This document shows, piece by piece, positions 23,610-32,004 of a DNA stretch of 33,521 nt (position 1 is its first letter; the number at the start of each line of letters is the position of its first letter). The stretch is from contig CANQVT010000025.1 of NCBI GenBank assembly GCA_947627365.1, positions 1-33,521 of the forward strand. The letters run 5' to 3'. Made by a program: the position numbers and the translations under genes. This DNA comes from an uncultured Lachnospiraceae bacterium. GTDB taxonomy: Bacteria; Bacillota; Clostridia; Lachnospirales; Lachnospiraceae. The notes below the pieces were generated by a model. The model was not told where the DNA came from. It made no database searches and worked only from the letters and a program-made list of their open reading frames with translations.

Positions 23610-24491
23610 CTACCCTTTCACTACGGTTTCCCCGCTCTCCGACTTCCTGTCTGGCTCGTTCTTGCGCTGTGCCTGCGCCCGCAGCGCCGCGTACTTGCAC
23701 CAGACGCCGGAATACAGGATATTGCGGATGATCTCCGCGTGCTCGATCACCGGCAGCCGCTCGAACGCGTGCGCCGCGTCCGCCATCATATCGGTCAGGA
23801 TTGCCTCAATCTCCTTCTCCCGATCGGTTCCCCAGATGAAGCCGCCTTCCGAAAACAAATTGTAGTTTCCACGCTTCGCGTCCTTCTCCCGATCTTCGAG
23901 CGCATCCATCAGGTAGATGAATTTCCCGAGGTAAAAGCCCATCGTCCGGAGATCTTCCGCCCAGATATCCTCTTTCCAGACGAAAATCTCGGCAAGAAAC
24001 TTCCCGGTCAGCCCAGCCACCGCGTCGATGTCGCGCAGGCCGTCCCGCTCCGCCTCATGAAGCGCCCGGATATTCTCCTCCAGCGCCTTCGTCTGCCGCG
24101 GATAGGACTCTGCCAGCTTCCGATACGCCGGGTGCAGCCGCGCCGCAGCCGCGCGCCGGAGGGGTCTGCGCTCATCCTCCCAGTCGTCCCGCAGCTTCTG
24201 CCACGAGAGAAGGACGCACATATCCGCCGCGTAATCGACCGCTGCGTTCGACAACATCTGATGCCTGTGCGCCGGGTGTGGCACGCAGCGATGCATCTCC
24301 TGCTCCGTCTGAGGCTCGTACAGACCCGTCAGCAGCAGAGCCAGAAATGTCAGGTCATAGTTTAACATCATCTGGGCGGTACGTCCATACCTCAGATGCA
24401 AATTACGGCATAATCCGCAGTAAAAGCTGCGGTATGCCGTATATTCCTTCAATTTGAGCTCCTGCTCATTCACATAAATATATCCGAACAT
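23610..24491 (-). CDS. DUF5685 family protein
   Basis: 293-residue, mostly helical protein of unknown function. Features of the family: N-terminal MFGYIYVNEQELKLKEY, a YCGLCR motif (C25-x2-C28), LNYDLTFLALLLTG, an acidic DDWEDERR and a late FIYLMDALEDREKDAKRGNYN. The two acidic helices recall the metal-binding Asp motifs of isoprenoid-synthase folds, but the match is loose and no activity is claimed. There is no signal peptide. It lies between a zinc-ribbon membrane protein gene (51 nt upstream) and the J-domain gene, all on one strand. This suggests a common unit with a chaperone-linked role. Confidence 0.85.
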   Translation of the reverse strand: MFGYIYVNEQELKLKEYTAYRSFYCGLCRNLHLRYGRTAQMMLNYDLTFLALLLTGLYEPQTEQEMHRCVPHPAHRHQMLSNAAVDYAADMCVLLSWQKLRDDWEDERRPLRRAAAARLHPAYRKLAESYPRQTKALEENIRALHEAERDGLRDIDAVAGLTGKFLAEIFVWKEDIWAEDLRTMGFYLGKFIYLMDALEDREKDAKRGNYNLFSEGGFIWGTDREKEIEAILTDMMADAAHAFERLPVIEHAEIIRNILYSGVWCKYAALRAQAQRKNEPDRKSESGETVVKG

Positions 24492-24542
24492 CTGTCTCAG
24501 CTCTTCTTCCCGGGCGCATGCCTGTATCCCGACACGGGATAT

Positions 24543-24938
24543 TTAACTCTTCTTCTCAAACTCATGCCTGCACTTCGGACAGGTAATGCAGATCTTGCCC
24601 TTGCCACGCGGAATGCGAATTTTCTGCCCGCAGGACGGACATTTGTAAATATGATAATCCTTGCTCTGCTCAATGCGATATTTCCGCTTTGTGAACCAGC
24701 CGCGCAGCTTCTGTGTCGCCTCGAGATAACGCCGGTTCTCCTCGCTGCGCTTCGCGTAATTTCGCGAGAACATGCGAAAATAGCAGATGCCCAAGATCAC
24801 CAGCGAGAGTAGATACAAGGGCTGCCACCGCGTGAAAATGTTCAAAATCAGGCAAACGATCACGGCTCCCAGCATGAATTTGGAAAGCTGATCGGCGCCG
24901 TATCTCCCGGCCATAAACTCCGCAAACCATCTCTTCAT
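24543..24938 (-). CDS. Small membrane protein with C-terminal zinc ribbon
   Basis: 131 residues. Two membrane helices (about 18-38 and 40-58), a basic helical linker, then a zinc ribbon with CPSCGQ and CPKCRH pairs near the C-terminus (MJ0042/FmdB-like pattern). No enzyme motif. It is first of the group with the DUF5685 and J-domain genes and is preceded by a reasonable promoter. The ribosome site (GGGGCG) is weak. A 7-bp hairpin (24525-24541) lies between it and the DUF5685 gene. Function unknown. Confidence 0.82.
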   Translation of the reverse strand: MKRWFAEFMAGRYGADQLSKFMLGAVIVCLILNIFTRWQPLYLLSLVILGICYFRMFSRNYAKRSEENRRYLEATQKLRGWFTKRKYRIEQSKDYHIYKCPSCGQKIRIPRGKGKICITCPKCRHEFEKKS

Positions 24939-24968
24939 AAAAATCGCCCCGCAAATTATAATGATTCA

Positions 24969-24997
24969 AATTTACTGCGAACCGGGACAAAAGTCAA
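24969..24997 (-). promoter_or_regulatory. Predicted promoter of the zinc-ribbon/DUF5685/J-domain group
   Basis: Minus-strand TTGACT (24992-24997), 17 bp, TAAATT (24969-24974). A perfect TATAAT also occurs nearer the gene but lacks a -35. Confidence 0.55.
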
Positions 24998-25052
24998 TGT
25001 CTGGGGCTTCAAATTCAGAAAATTTTTATATTAGTTCAGCTTTGGATCATTT

Positions 25053-27389
25053 TTATTGTTCAGCCGCGACCGGAAAGCCCATCGTCACGCGGAACAGATC
25101 ATAATCCGCCGTGATCTCAAAGCTTCCTCCGTGCAGCTCGACCAGGCTCTGCGCAATCGAGAGTCCCAGACCGCTGCCCTCCGTGCTTCTGCTCTTGTCG
25201 CCGCGCACAAAACGCCCGGCAAGCTCCTGCGCCTCCATAGTCAGCTTCTCCCGTGAGGTATTCTGCAGCGAGAGTACTGCCTTTCCGTCCTCCGTGTACA
25301 GGTCAATGTAGATACGGGTTCCGTCCGCCGCGTATTTATAGATATTGCCAAATAAATTCTCCAGGATCCTCCACAGCTGTCTGCCATCGGCCATGATGCA
25401 GACCGGCTCCTTCGGAAGATCCCACAACGGAGTCAGACCGCGCTCCTCGAAACGGTCCTGAAATTCTCCATATGCCTGCTGCAGCATGCTCTGCAGCTGC
25501 ATCCGAACCACCTGCAGCTCGATGTTTCCGGAGCTGATCTTGCTCGCCTCCACCAGGTCCTCGGTCAGCTGACGAAGCCGCTGGGATTTCTGATCCAGCA
25601 CCTCGATGTAGCGCTGCACGCGCTCTCCCGGCAGATTCTCCCGCTTAAGCAGATCGACGTAATTCACGATCGATGTGAGCGGCGTCTTGATATCGTGGGA
25701 CACGTTCGTGATCAGCTCCGCCTTCAGCCGCTCGTTGCGCACAATCGCGTCAACCGCCTTCTGCAGCCCGTCCCCCATCTCGTTGACCGCTTTCGCCATC
25801 TCATAGGTCTCGCCCTGCAGCGCGGCCGTATCGATCTTGTACGTGAGATCTCCCTTCGAAATCTGGTGTATTCCGTCGTAGACACTCTGCTTGCCCGCCA
25901 TATCGCGCAGCAAATAGAGAAGCACCGCCATATCCAGCACAAACACCATGAAAATTCCTACTTTTCCAAACAGAAGAAGCGTAAAATTCAGGATGAAAAA
26001 GATCACATAAAAGAACAGGAGCTGTCCGGAGGCCGCGCGGGCCGCCGTGACCTTCTTCCAGGTACGCACCAGAAGAAACACAACGCTGTCCTTCCAGATC
26101 ACCCGCGCCCTGGCCCTGCGAACCAGACTGAGCACGCCCCCAAGGAAGGTCAGATAACCGCACACGGCTGCCGCAGACGCCAAAAGCCTGCCCTTTCCCG
26201 TCAGTTCATCGAGCCGTGTCGATACCCGCACAAACAAAAGCGCGTACAGCACTGCGAGCACCACAAGGACACCGGCCGCCAGCTCAATCGGAAGGGAATC
26301 CGGCTTTATCAGTTCCACAGGACCGCCCTCCTGCCTTCTGCCTGTGCCAAGTATGGAGAGAATAAAACAGGCAGCCAGAAGCAGCACGCTCAGGATAACT
26401 CCGGTCATGGAAACGGCAATAATATTTTCCCTGTGTGTAAAAACATCCGCGTATGTGCGCAGCTCATCCCGCACAGGATAATCAGTGTTCACCGCGAAAT
26501 ATACCTTCTCATTTGAGCCGACAAAGCGCTCTGCCATGAACCAGTCCGACGCCTCGTCATTCAGCAGATTTTCCGGATTGGTCGTCATGATGTTGAAGCT
26601 CCGCTCACCCTCGTACAGACTGACAAAATCCTCATCCTTCTGTATGCTTCTCATTGCTGCCTCGTAGCTGTCCGCCCCCGTGTTCGTGTACAGATCGCCC
26701 GTCGCAGTATTCTCCACGCAGTAGCGCAGATTGCTCGGGGCCCCCTGCGACCAGTCCTCTTTCTGCACGGTCGTATACTCTGCATAGCGCGCGTACAGTT
26801 CCGCGCACACCTCATCCAGGCGAATATACATATTCAGCACAAAATTTGCAGAATCCGAGTACCATCTGGAGCACTCGGAGAGAGAAATACCCGTGACCGG
26901 CAGGATCGTCTCCAGCTCTGCCGACTGTTCATCCAGGCGCTCCCCTGCGTCCCATCCGTTCTCGCCCTGATGCTCTACCGCATCCTCAATCGCCTTGTGA
27001 AGCCGTTCCCGATCTCCGCTCTCCGCAAAATCCAACAGATCTCCCATACGGTAAGTCGTATTCATATCCTGCACGGAGCTCGTGTCCACTCCGTAAGACT
27101 GAATATCAACCCCTTTCCCCAGATCAGTCACTCCGTCCTGCTCAAACAGCTCGTCATTCTGCTGCCCGCGAATCTTGTTCGTGATGATCTGGTCTACCTG
27201 TCGGAAAAACAAGTCCGTCTCCTCGTAATTTCTGGACATTTCACGGATACTGTAATTGCCCTCCGTCCAGAAACCGATATTCAGCAGACTATAAGCCAGA
27301 ATGCCGGAGAAAATCACCTGAAGAACGATCAGGATAAGCTTTATTCTTCTGTCATATATGAGATTTCTCACGTTCTCTTTTATCTGCAT
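25053..27389 (-). CDS. Large multi-helix sensor histidine kinase
   Basis: 778-residue membrane kinase. TM1 is at about 17-38, followed by an extracytoplasmic domain of nearly 290 residues. A cluster of about five more helices (325-495) comes next, then a HAMP-like segment, DHp with VSHDIKTPLTSIVNYVDLL (His565) and a HATPase domain with N-box ILENLFGNIYKYA and G-boxes EGSGLGLSIAQSL. The extra helices between sensor and HAMP set it apart from two-helix kinases. It pairs with the OmpR-type regulator encoded 68 nt upstream. This layout is seen in Firmicute kinases that respond to cell-envelope stress, but the signal is unknown. Confidence 0.93.
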   Translation of the reverse strand: MQIKENVRNLIYDRRIKLILIVLQVIFSGILAYSLLNIGFWTEGNYSIREMSRNYEETDLFFRQVDQIITNKIRGQQNDELFEQDGVTDLGKGVDIQSYGVDTSSVQDMNTTYRMGDLLDFAESGDRERLHKAIEDAVEHQGENGWDAGERLDEQSAELETILPVTGISLSECSRWYSDSANFVLNMYIRLDEVCAELYARYAEYTTVQKEDWSQGAPSNLRYCVENTATGDLYTNTGADSYEAAMRSIQKDEDFVSLYEGERSFNIMTTNPENLLNDEASDWFMAERFVGSNEKVYFAVNTDYPVRDELRTYADVFTHRENIIAVSMTGVILSVLLLAACFILSILGTGRRQEGGPVELIKPDSLPIELAAGVLVVLAVLYALLFVRVSTRLDELTGKGRLLASAAAVCGYLTFLGGVLSLVRRARARVIWKDSVVFLLVRTWKKVTAARAASGQLLFFYVIFFILNFTLLLFGKVGIFMVFVLDMAVLLYLLRDMAGKQSVYDGIHQISKGDLTYKIDTAALQGETYEMAKAVNEMGDGLQKAVDAIVRNERLKAELITNVSHDIKTPLTSIVNYVDLLKRENLPGERVQRYIEVLDQKSQRLRQLTEDLVEASKISSGNIELQVVRMQLQSMLQQAYGEFQDRFEERGLTPLWDLPKEPVCIMADGRQLWRILENLFGNIYKYAADGTRIYIDLYTEDGKAVLSLQNTSREKLTMEAQELAGRFVRGDKSRSTEGSGLGLSIAQSLVELHGGSFEITADYDLFRVTMGFPVAAEQ

Positions 27390-27457
27390 ATGCTTTCATC
27401 CTATTATCCGGCGGACAGCGGACTTATCACAGCCAACGCCGCCATGATACATAAAGC

Positions 27458-28156
27458 TCAGAGGTTCTCCACCTTGTATCCAATCCCCCATATTACCTTC
27501 AGGTAGCGCGGGTTCTTCGGATCGATCTCGATCTTCTCGCGAATGTGGCGGATGTGCACCGTCACCGTATTGTCCGCGCCATACGCATCCTCCTGCCAGA
27601 TCTGTTCGTAAATCTGGTCAATCGAAAACACCTTGCCTTTGTTCTGCACGAGAAACAGCAGGATGTTGTACTCGATTCTTGTCAGCTTCACGCGTTCGCC
27701 GTCCACCGTGACCTCCTTGCGGTCATCGTTGATCACCAAGCCGCCCGTGCTGTAGATCCTCTCGGACTGCGGAGTCTCAGACGCTGAGCCAAGGCTTGTA
27801 TAGCGCCGGATCTGCGACTTTACACGCGCAATCAGCTCGAGCGGATTGAAGGGCTTCGCGACATAATCATCCGCGCCAAGATTTAATCCGAGAATCTTGT
27901 CCGTGTCCTGTGTCTTCGCCGAGAGCACAATAATCGGGATGCTGCTGTCCTCACGAATTTTCATGATCGCATGAATCCCGTCCAGCTTCGGCATCATAAT
28001 ATCCAGAATCAGCAAATGCACCTGCTCATTCTTCAATATCTCCAGCGCCTGCTCTCCGTCATACGCCTTGAGCACCTCAAAGCCCTCCTGAACAAGGTAG
28101 ATCTCAATCGCATCCACGATCTCCTTCTCGTCATCACAAACCAGAATTCTGTACAT
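27458..28156 (-). CDS. OmpR/PhoB-family response regulator
   Basis: 232 residues. Receiver with D8/D9, phosphoacceptor D52 (LLILDIMMPKLDG), S79 and K101 (VAKPF); C-terminal winged helix (about 135-232) with LTRIEYNILLFLVQNKGKVFS, the recognition helix NTVTVHIRHIREKIE and IWGIGYKVE. VanR-like in sequence. GGGAGAG precedes the ATG. It is first in a two-gene unit with the large histidine kinase. Confidence 0.95.
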   Translation of the reverse strand: MYRILVCDDEKEIVDAIEIYLVQEGFEVLKAYDGEQALEILKNEQVHLLILDIMMPKLDGIHAIMKIREDSSIPIIVLSAKTQDTDKILGLNLGADDYVAKPFNPLELIARVKSQIRRYTSLGSASETPQSERIYSTGGLVINDDRKEVTVDGERVKLTRIEYNILLFLVQNKGKVFSIDQIYEQIWQEDAYGADNTVTVHIRHIREKIEIDPKNPRYLKVIWGIGYKVENL

Positions 28157-28186
28157 ATCCGCTCTCCCTTATACTTTATATTATGA

Positions 28187-28220
28187 AAACAGCTCCCGTT
28201 CAGTATAACAGAAGCTGTTT
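28187..28220 (-). terminator. Terminator-like hairpin after pyk
   Basis: AAACAGCT and AGCTGTTT form a perfect 8-bp stem, followed on the minus strand by TTTTCAT. The 18-base loop contains the likely -10 of the next gene. The stem is AT-rich, so termination may be partial. Confidence 0.55.
28202..28210 (-). promoter_or_regulatory. Extended -10 promoter of the OmpR-type regulator gene
   Basis: Minus-strand TGT-TATACT (TATACT 28202-28207), 46 bp before the regulator ATG and within the loop of the pyk terminator hairpin. The nearest -35-like TTGGCA is at a poor 20-bp spacing. Confidence 0.5.
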
Positions 28221-28251
28221 AAATTCCTGCCAAAATATTATTAAATTTTTC

Positions 28252-29688
28252 TTATTTTGCCTGGATCACATGCATCATATTCGTCATAGCGCCCTTTCCT
28301 CTGACGATATTTGTGGCCGGGTCGCCCGCCGTAAAGACCACAAGATCGCCGCTCTCTACGTAGCCCTCCCTGCGCACCACATACATCGCATGGGAGATGA
28401 TGTGCTCTGTCGTATCCTCCGTGTATCCCTTGAGCGGAACCACACCCCAGTAGATCTGCATCTTGCGCTGTGCCCAGTCGTTCGGCGTCACGGCGTAAAC
28501 CGGGATCTTCGGGCGGAAATTCGACATCAGGCGCGCCGTCTGTCCGGACATCGTCGGAGTAACGATGCACTTCGCCTGCACATTCGTCGCCGTGCGCACC
28601 GCCGCCACACCGACGGCACTCGACACGTTCGCATCCCCGCGCAGAGAGCGGTAATCCGGCATCGTCTCATAGTCCAGATAGCTCTCCGTGGACTCCGCGA
28701 TCTGTACCATCATCTGCAGCGTCTCCACAGGATACTTGCCCATCGCGGTCTCTCCGGAGAGCATGATCGCGTCGGCGCCCTCTCGGATCGCGTTCGCGAC
28801 GTCCGTCACCTCGGCCCGCGTCGGCCGCGGATTGCGGATCATCGAATCGAGCATCTGCGTCGCGATGATGACCGGCTTGTATTTGCGGTTGCACTTCCGA
28901 ACAATCATCTTCTGCACATGCGGCACCTCGTACGCCGGGATTTCCACGCCCATGTCGCCCCTGGCAACCATGATGCCGTCCGCCGCGCTGATGATGCGGT
29001 CGATGTTTTCAATACCCTCGCCGTTCTCGATCTTTGCGATGACGTCAATGTGCTCTGCGTTGAAATCCTTCAAAATATTCTTGATCTCTTTGATCGCGTC
29101 TGCATCGCGGACAAAGGACGCCGCGATGAAGTCAATCCCCTGCTGGATGCCGAAGATAATATCCTCCCGATCCTTCTCGGTGATCGCCGGGAGATTGACC
29201 TTCACATTCGGGACATTGATACCCTTGCGCTGCCCAAGCTCGCCGCCGTTTAAAACCGTGCAGACAATCTCCGTCCCGCGGATCTCCTTCACCTCAAGTC
29301 CGATCAGGCCGTCGTCAATCAGAATGTGGTCGCCCGGCTTCACGTCCTGCGCAAGCTGCGGATACGTCTGGCTGACCCGACACTCATCGCCTTCGATTGA
29401 CTCCGAGGTCAGGATGAACTCCGCACCCTCCTTGAGCATCACCTTGCTGCCATTCGCAAGCAGGCCCGTGCGGATCTCCGGCCCCTTCGTGTCGAGCAGG
29501 ATTGCGACCGGCTTTTTGAGCTCCTCGCGCACGCTCTTGAGCTGGTCGAAACGCTCCTTCTGCTCTTCGTGCGTCCCGTGTGAAAAGTTGAAACGCGCGA
29601 TATCCATTCCGTTCTCCACGAGCGCCTTCAACACCTCGCGGTCGTCCGCGTTCGGCCCCATCGTGCAAATGATTTTCGTCTTTTTCAT
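28252..29688 (-). CDS. pyk: Pyruvate kinase
   Basis: Last glycolytic step: phosphoenolpyruvate plus ADP to pyruvate plus ATP. The 478 residues contain ICTMGPNADD, RFNFSHG, LLDTKGPEIRTG, the active-site segment IIAKIENGEGIEN (catalytic Lys), MVARGDMGVEIP and ATQMLDSMIRNPRPTRAEVTDVANAI, then the regulatory C-terminal domain. The length matches enzymes without the extra PEP-utiliser domain of Bacillus. ATG 29688 follows GGAGGG. It is last in the regulator, protease, sigma-like, pyk series, 72 nt after the sigma-like gene. Confidence 0.97.
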   Translation of the reverse strand: MKKTKIICTMGPNADDREVLKALVENGMDIARFNFSHGTHEEQKERFDQLKSVREELKKPVAILLDTKGPEIRTGLLANGSKVMLKEGAEFILTSESIEGDECRVSQTYPQLAQDVKPGDHILIDDGLIGLEVKEIRGTEIVCTVLNGGELGQRKGINVPNVKVNLPAITEKDREDIIFGIQQGIDFIAASFVRDADAIKEIKNILKDFNAEHIDVIAKIENGEGIENIDRIISAADGIMVARGDMGVEIPAYEVPHVQKMIVRKCNRKYKPVIIATQMLDSMIRNPRPTRAEVTDVANAIREGADAIMLSGETAMGKYPVETLQMMVQIAESTESYLDYETMPDYRSLRGDANVSSAVGVAAVRTATNVQAKCIVTPTMSGQTARLMSNFRPKIPVYAVTPNDWAQRKMQIYWGVVPLKGYTEDTTEHIISHAMYVVRREGYVESGDLVVFTAGDPATNIVRGKGAMTNMMHVIQAK

Positions 29689-29760
29689 GCTCTCCCTCCG
29701 AATTCTTTTTCCGTATCCAGTCTCCGCAGGTCCACGGCAAATATCCGTCTCTGCCGAAGC

Positions 29761-30513
29761 TTACTTGTTTTCCCCTTCCAGCTCGATCTGGTCGCCGGAC
29801 ATCCGCAGGATGTCGCGGATCTCCTGCAGCGGCATCTCGAGGTACGCGGACAGCTCCTCCGCGGACACCTTGTGCTCCAAGTCGCGCTCCAGATTCTTTA
29901 CCGCCTCGTTCAGATGGTTCACCCGGCTGACAATATTGCCGTCCGCCTCCCGTTTCTCGCGGCTGCTCGCGACCATCCGCGCCATCGCCTCATTGATCGT
30001 GTTGAGGATGTGCGCGCTGCACGCCGCCGGACTGTCAAACTGCCCAAGCGAATCCAGCGCCTCCAGCAGTCCGAGATTGCCCTCCTGGATCAGATCCTCG
30101 AGCAAAACCTCCTCGCTCTCAAAATTCCCGGCCGCCTCGCAGATCAGCGGCAGATAGCTCTCGATCAGGCGCGCCTTCGCCGCCTCATCTCCGCGCATCA
30201 AGCGTCCGAGCAGCTCATGCTCGTCCTCGAACGATTCCTCCGCCAGCTCAAGCAGCCGATGCAGATAACCCTCCAGACCGCCGGAGCTGCCGTCCGATGC
30301 GACGCTTTCCGCTTCTTCCTGCCCAATCCGTTCCTCCGTCACGCGGATGTTCTGCCCGGACAAATATTCATAGATCAGTCCAAAATGCTCCTCTGTAAGC
30401 GGCATCCCGGAGAGAATCTCCCTGATCTCTTCTTTTGAGATCTGACCGTCATACACATCGGCCGCCGCCTTGATCTCGCTCAACATTTCCCGGAAAATAA
30501 TTTTATTCTCCAT
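29761..30513 (-). CDS. Sigma-70-like protein with regions 1.1, 2 and 3 but no region 4
   Basis: 250 residues. The N-terminus (about 15-60, ISKEEIREILSGMPLTEEHFGLIYEYL) resembles sigma region 1.1. The middle (about 120-195) matches region 2: RLIESYLPLICEAAGNF, then LLEDLIQEGNLGLLEALDSLGQFDS. The end (LNEAVKNLERDLEHKVSAEELSAYLEMPLQEIRDIL) matches region 3. There is no region 4, so no -35 recognition, and the region 2.3/2.4 aromatics that melt the -10 are absent (SAHILNTINEAMARM replaces the YATWWIRQAI pattern). It probably binds core RNA polymerase, or mimics sigma, without being a full factor. ATG 30513 follows AGGAG; the frame is open 17 codons further upstream. Confidence 0.8.
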   Translation of the reverse strand: MENKIIFREMLSEIKAAADVYDGQISKEEIREILSGMPLTEEHFGLIYEYLSGQNIRVTEERIGQEEAESVASDGSSGGLEGYLHRLLELAEESFEDEHELLGRLMRGDEAAKARLIESYLPLICEAAGNFESEEVLLEDLIQEGNLGLLEALDSLGQFDSPAACSAHILNTINEAMARMVASSREKREADGNIVSRVNHLNEAVKNLERDLEHKVSAEELSAYLEMPLQEIRDILRMSGDQIELEGENK

Positions 30514-30588
30514 ACCTGCTCCTGTCTGTCGTCTGCCATTTATTCGACCGCAATCGTCGCACAAAATAGTGGAAGCAATGAGCGACTG

Positions 30589-31980
30589 TCAATCTTGCTT
30601 CTCCAACGTCTCCAGCGCTTTCGCAAGCACCGGATCATCCGGCTTTTTCGAAGCTTCCGCCCCAGCGGAATCCGCAGCCTCACTCTCGTCGTCCGTGTCC
30701 TGTGTCCCGGAATCCACGGCCGACCCGTACCCGTCCTGTGTCTCATCCACGCTCTCAGGCCCGTCCTCGACAACAATATCCGGCGTAATCCCGTCTCCGT
30801 CGATGTTCCGGCCCTTCGGCGTGAAATATTCCTTCGTCGTCATCTTGAACGCGGAACCGTCGGACAAGGTATACGTATCCTGCACAACGCCCTTGCCGTA
30901 TGTCTGTGTACCGATAACCGGCCCCAGCTCATAATCCTGCACCGCACCTGCGAAAATCTCAGAAGCGCTCGCCGAGCCGCCGTTTACCAGCACCGCGATC
31001 CCGCACGTCACCAATTGTTCCGCGTCAGAAGAAAACTCCTCTCTCTCACCGCTCTTGTTCTCCGTGTAGACGATCAACCCCTCCGGAAGAATCTCGTCAA
31101 GCATGGCGTTCACGGAATCCAGCAGGCCGCCCGGATTGTTCCGCAGGTCAATGATCAGCTTCTCCATCCCCTGATCGCTCAGCTCCTTCAACGCCTCCCG
31201 GAACTGATCGACCGCACTGCCCGTGAAGTCTGTGATCTGAATGTATCCGATCTGACTCTCCAGCATCTCAAACTCGACATAGGATGGCTTTACCGTATCG
31301 CATTTTAGCTCGACCGATACCTCACCGGCTCCTTCACGCGAAACCTTCATCGAAAAGGAATCCTCCTGGGCTTTGATCAGATCCGTCAGCTCAGACAGAT
31401 CCAGTTCCTCTATCAGAGTCCCGTTCACCTCGAGGATCTTGTCCCCTACCTCAAGCCCGGCCTCATCCGCAGGGCTTCCGCTGTACACCTCAATGATTGA
31501 TACCTCATGCGCCTGCTCGTCTTCCTCGATCGTGATCCCAATCCCAAAATATACGCCCCGAGTCTCCTCCAGGACAGTATTCAGCTCAGGCGGCGAATAG
31601 TAATTGGAATACTTGTCGCCGAGCCCGTAGGCAATCCCCTTAAAAAGATAGTCGGACAGCGTCGCACTGTCCACATCCCACAGATAATCCTTCTCGATCA
31701 GACTTTGAATCTCATCCAGCTTGGCAAGCGTACGATAATCCGTCAGCACCTCAGCGCCGACGCTTTCTGTCTCCTCGCTCTGCTCCTCATCCTGCCGCAT
31801 CATCCTTTCGCGCTGCGCCGTTCTCCATCCCAACAGAAAAAGGCAGACGCCGATCAGGGCCGCGAGAACACCCGCAAGGAATCCCATCCCGAATCCTCTG
31901 CCTACATATCCTTCCTCCGTCTCCGGGGTCGCCTCGCCAGCTGTATTTTCTTCCTCGCCATTCTCCGGAAGATTCTCCAT
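30589..31980 (-). CDS. S41-family carboxy-terminal processing protease (CtpA-like)
   Basis: Membrane-anchored serine protease, 463 residues. A cytoplasmic acidic N-terminus leads to one TM helix (about 29-50), then the extracytoplasmic part: a peptidase cap region, a PDZ domain (about 140-215; GIGITIEED, SPADEAGLEVGDKI) and the S41 catalytic core with NNPGGLLDSV, GGSASASEIFAGA and GTQTYGKGVVQ. Aligning with the Prc/CtpA pattern gives Ser338, Lys363 and Gln367 as the active-site residues. The C-terminal tail is acidic and low-complexity. GAGGAGG precedes the ATG. It begins 24 nt after the PucR-type regulator gene, so the two are cotranscribed. Confidence 0.95.
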   Translation of the reverse strand: MENLPENGEEENTAGEATPETEEGYVGRGFGMGFLAGVLAALIGVCLFLLGWRTAQRERMMRQDEEQSEETESVGAEVLTDYRTLAKLDEIQSLIEKDYLWDVDSATLSDYLFKGIAYGLGDKYSNYYSPPELNTVLEETRGVYFGIGITIEEDEQAHEVSIIEVYSGSPADEAGLEVGDKILEVNGTLIEELDLSELTDLIKAQEDSFSMKVSREGAGEVSVELKCDTVKPSYVEFEMLESQIGYIQITDFTGSAVDQFREALKELSDQGMEKLIIDLRNNPGGLLDSVNAMLDEILPEGLIVYTENKSGEREEFSSDAEQLVTCGIAVLVNGGSASASEIFAGAVQDYELGPVIGTQTYGKGVVQDTYTLSDGSAFKMTTKEYFTPKGRNIDGDGITPDIVVEDGPESVDETQDGYGSAVDSGTQDTDDESEAADSAGAEASKKPDDPVLAKALETLEKQD

Positions 31981-32004
31981 TCAAATGCCTCCTCATACAG
32001 AAAT

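Noticed and set aside
21197-23731. 844-codon plus-strand ORF spanning the sulfhydrylase and J-domain genes
   Set aside because: Runs antisense through two well-supported genes and a terminator; Arg/Leu/His-rich with no recognisable domain.
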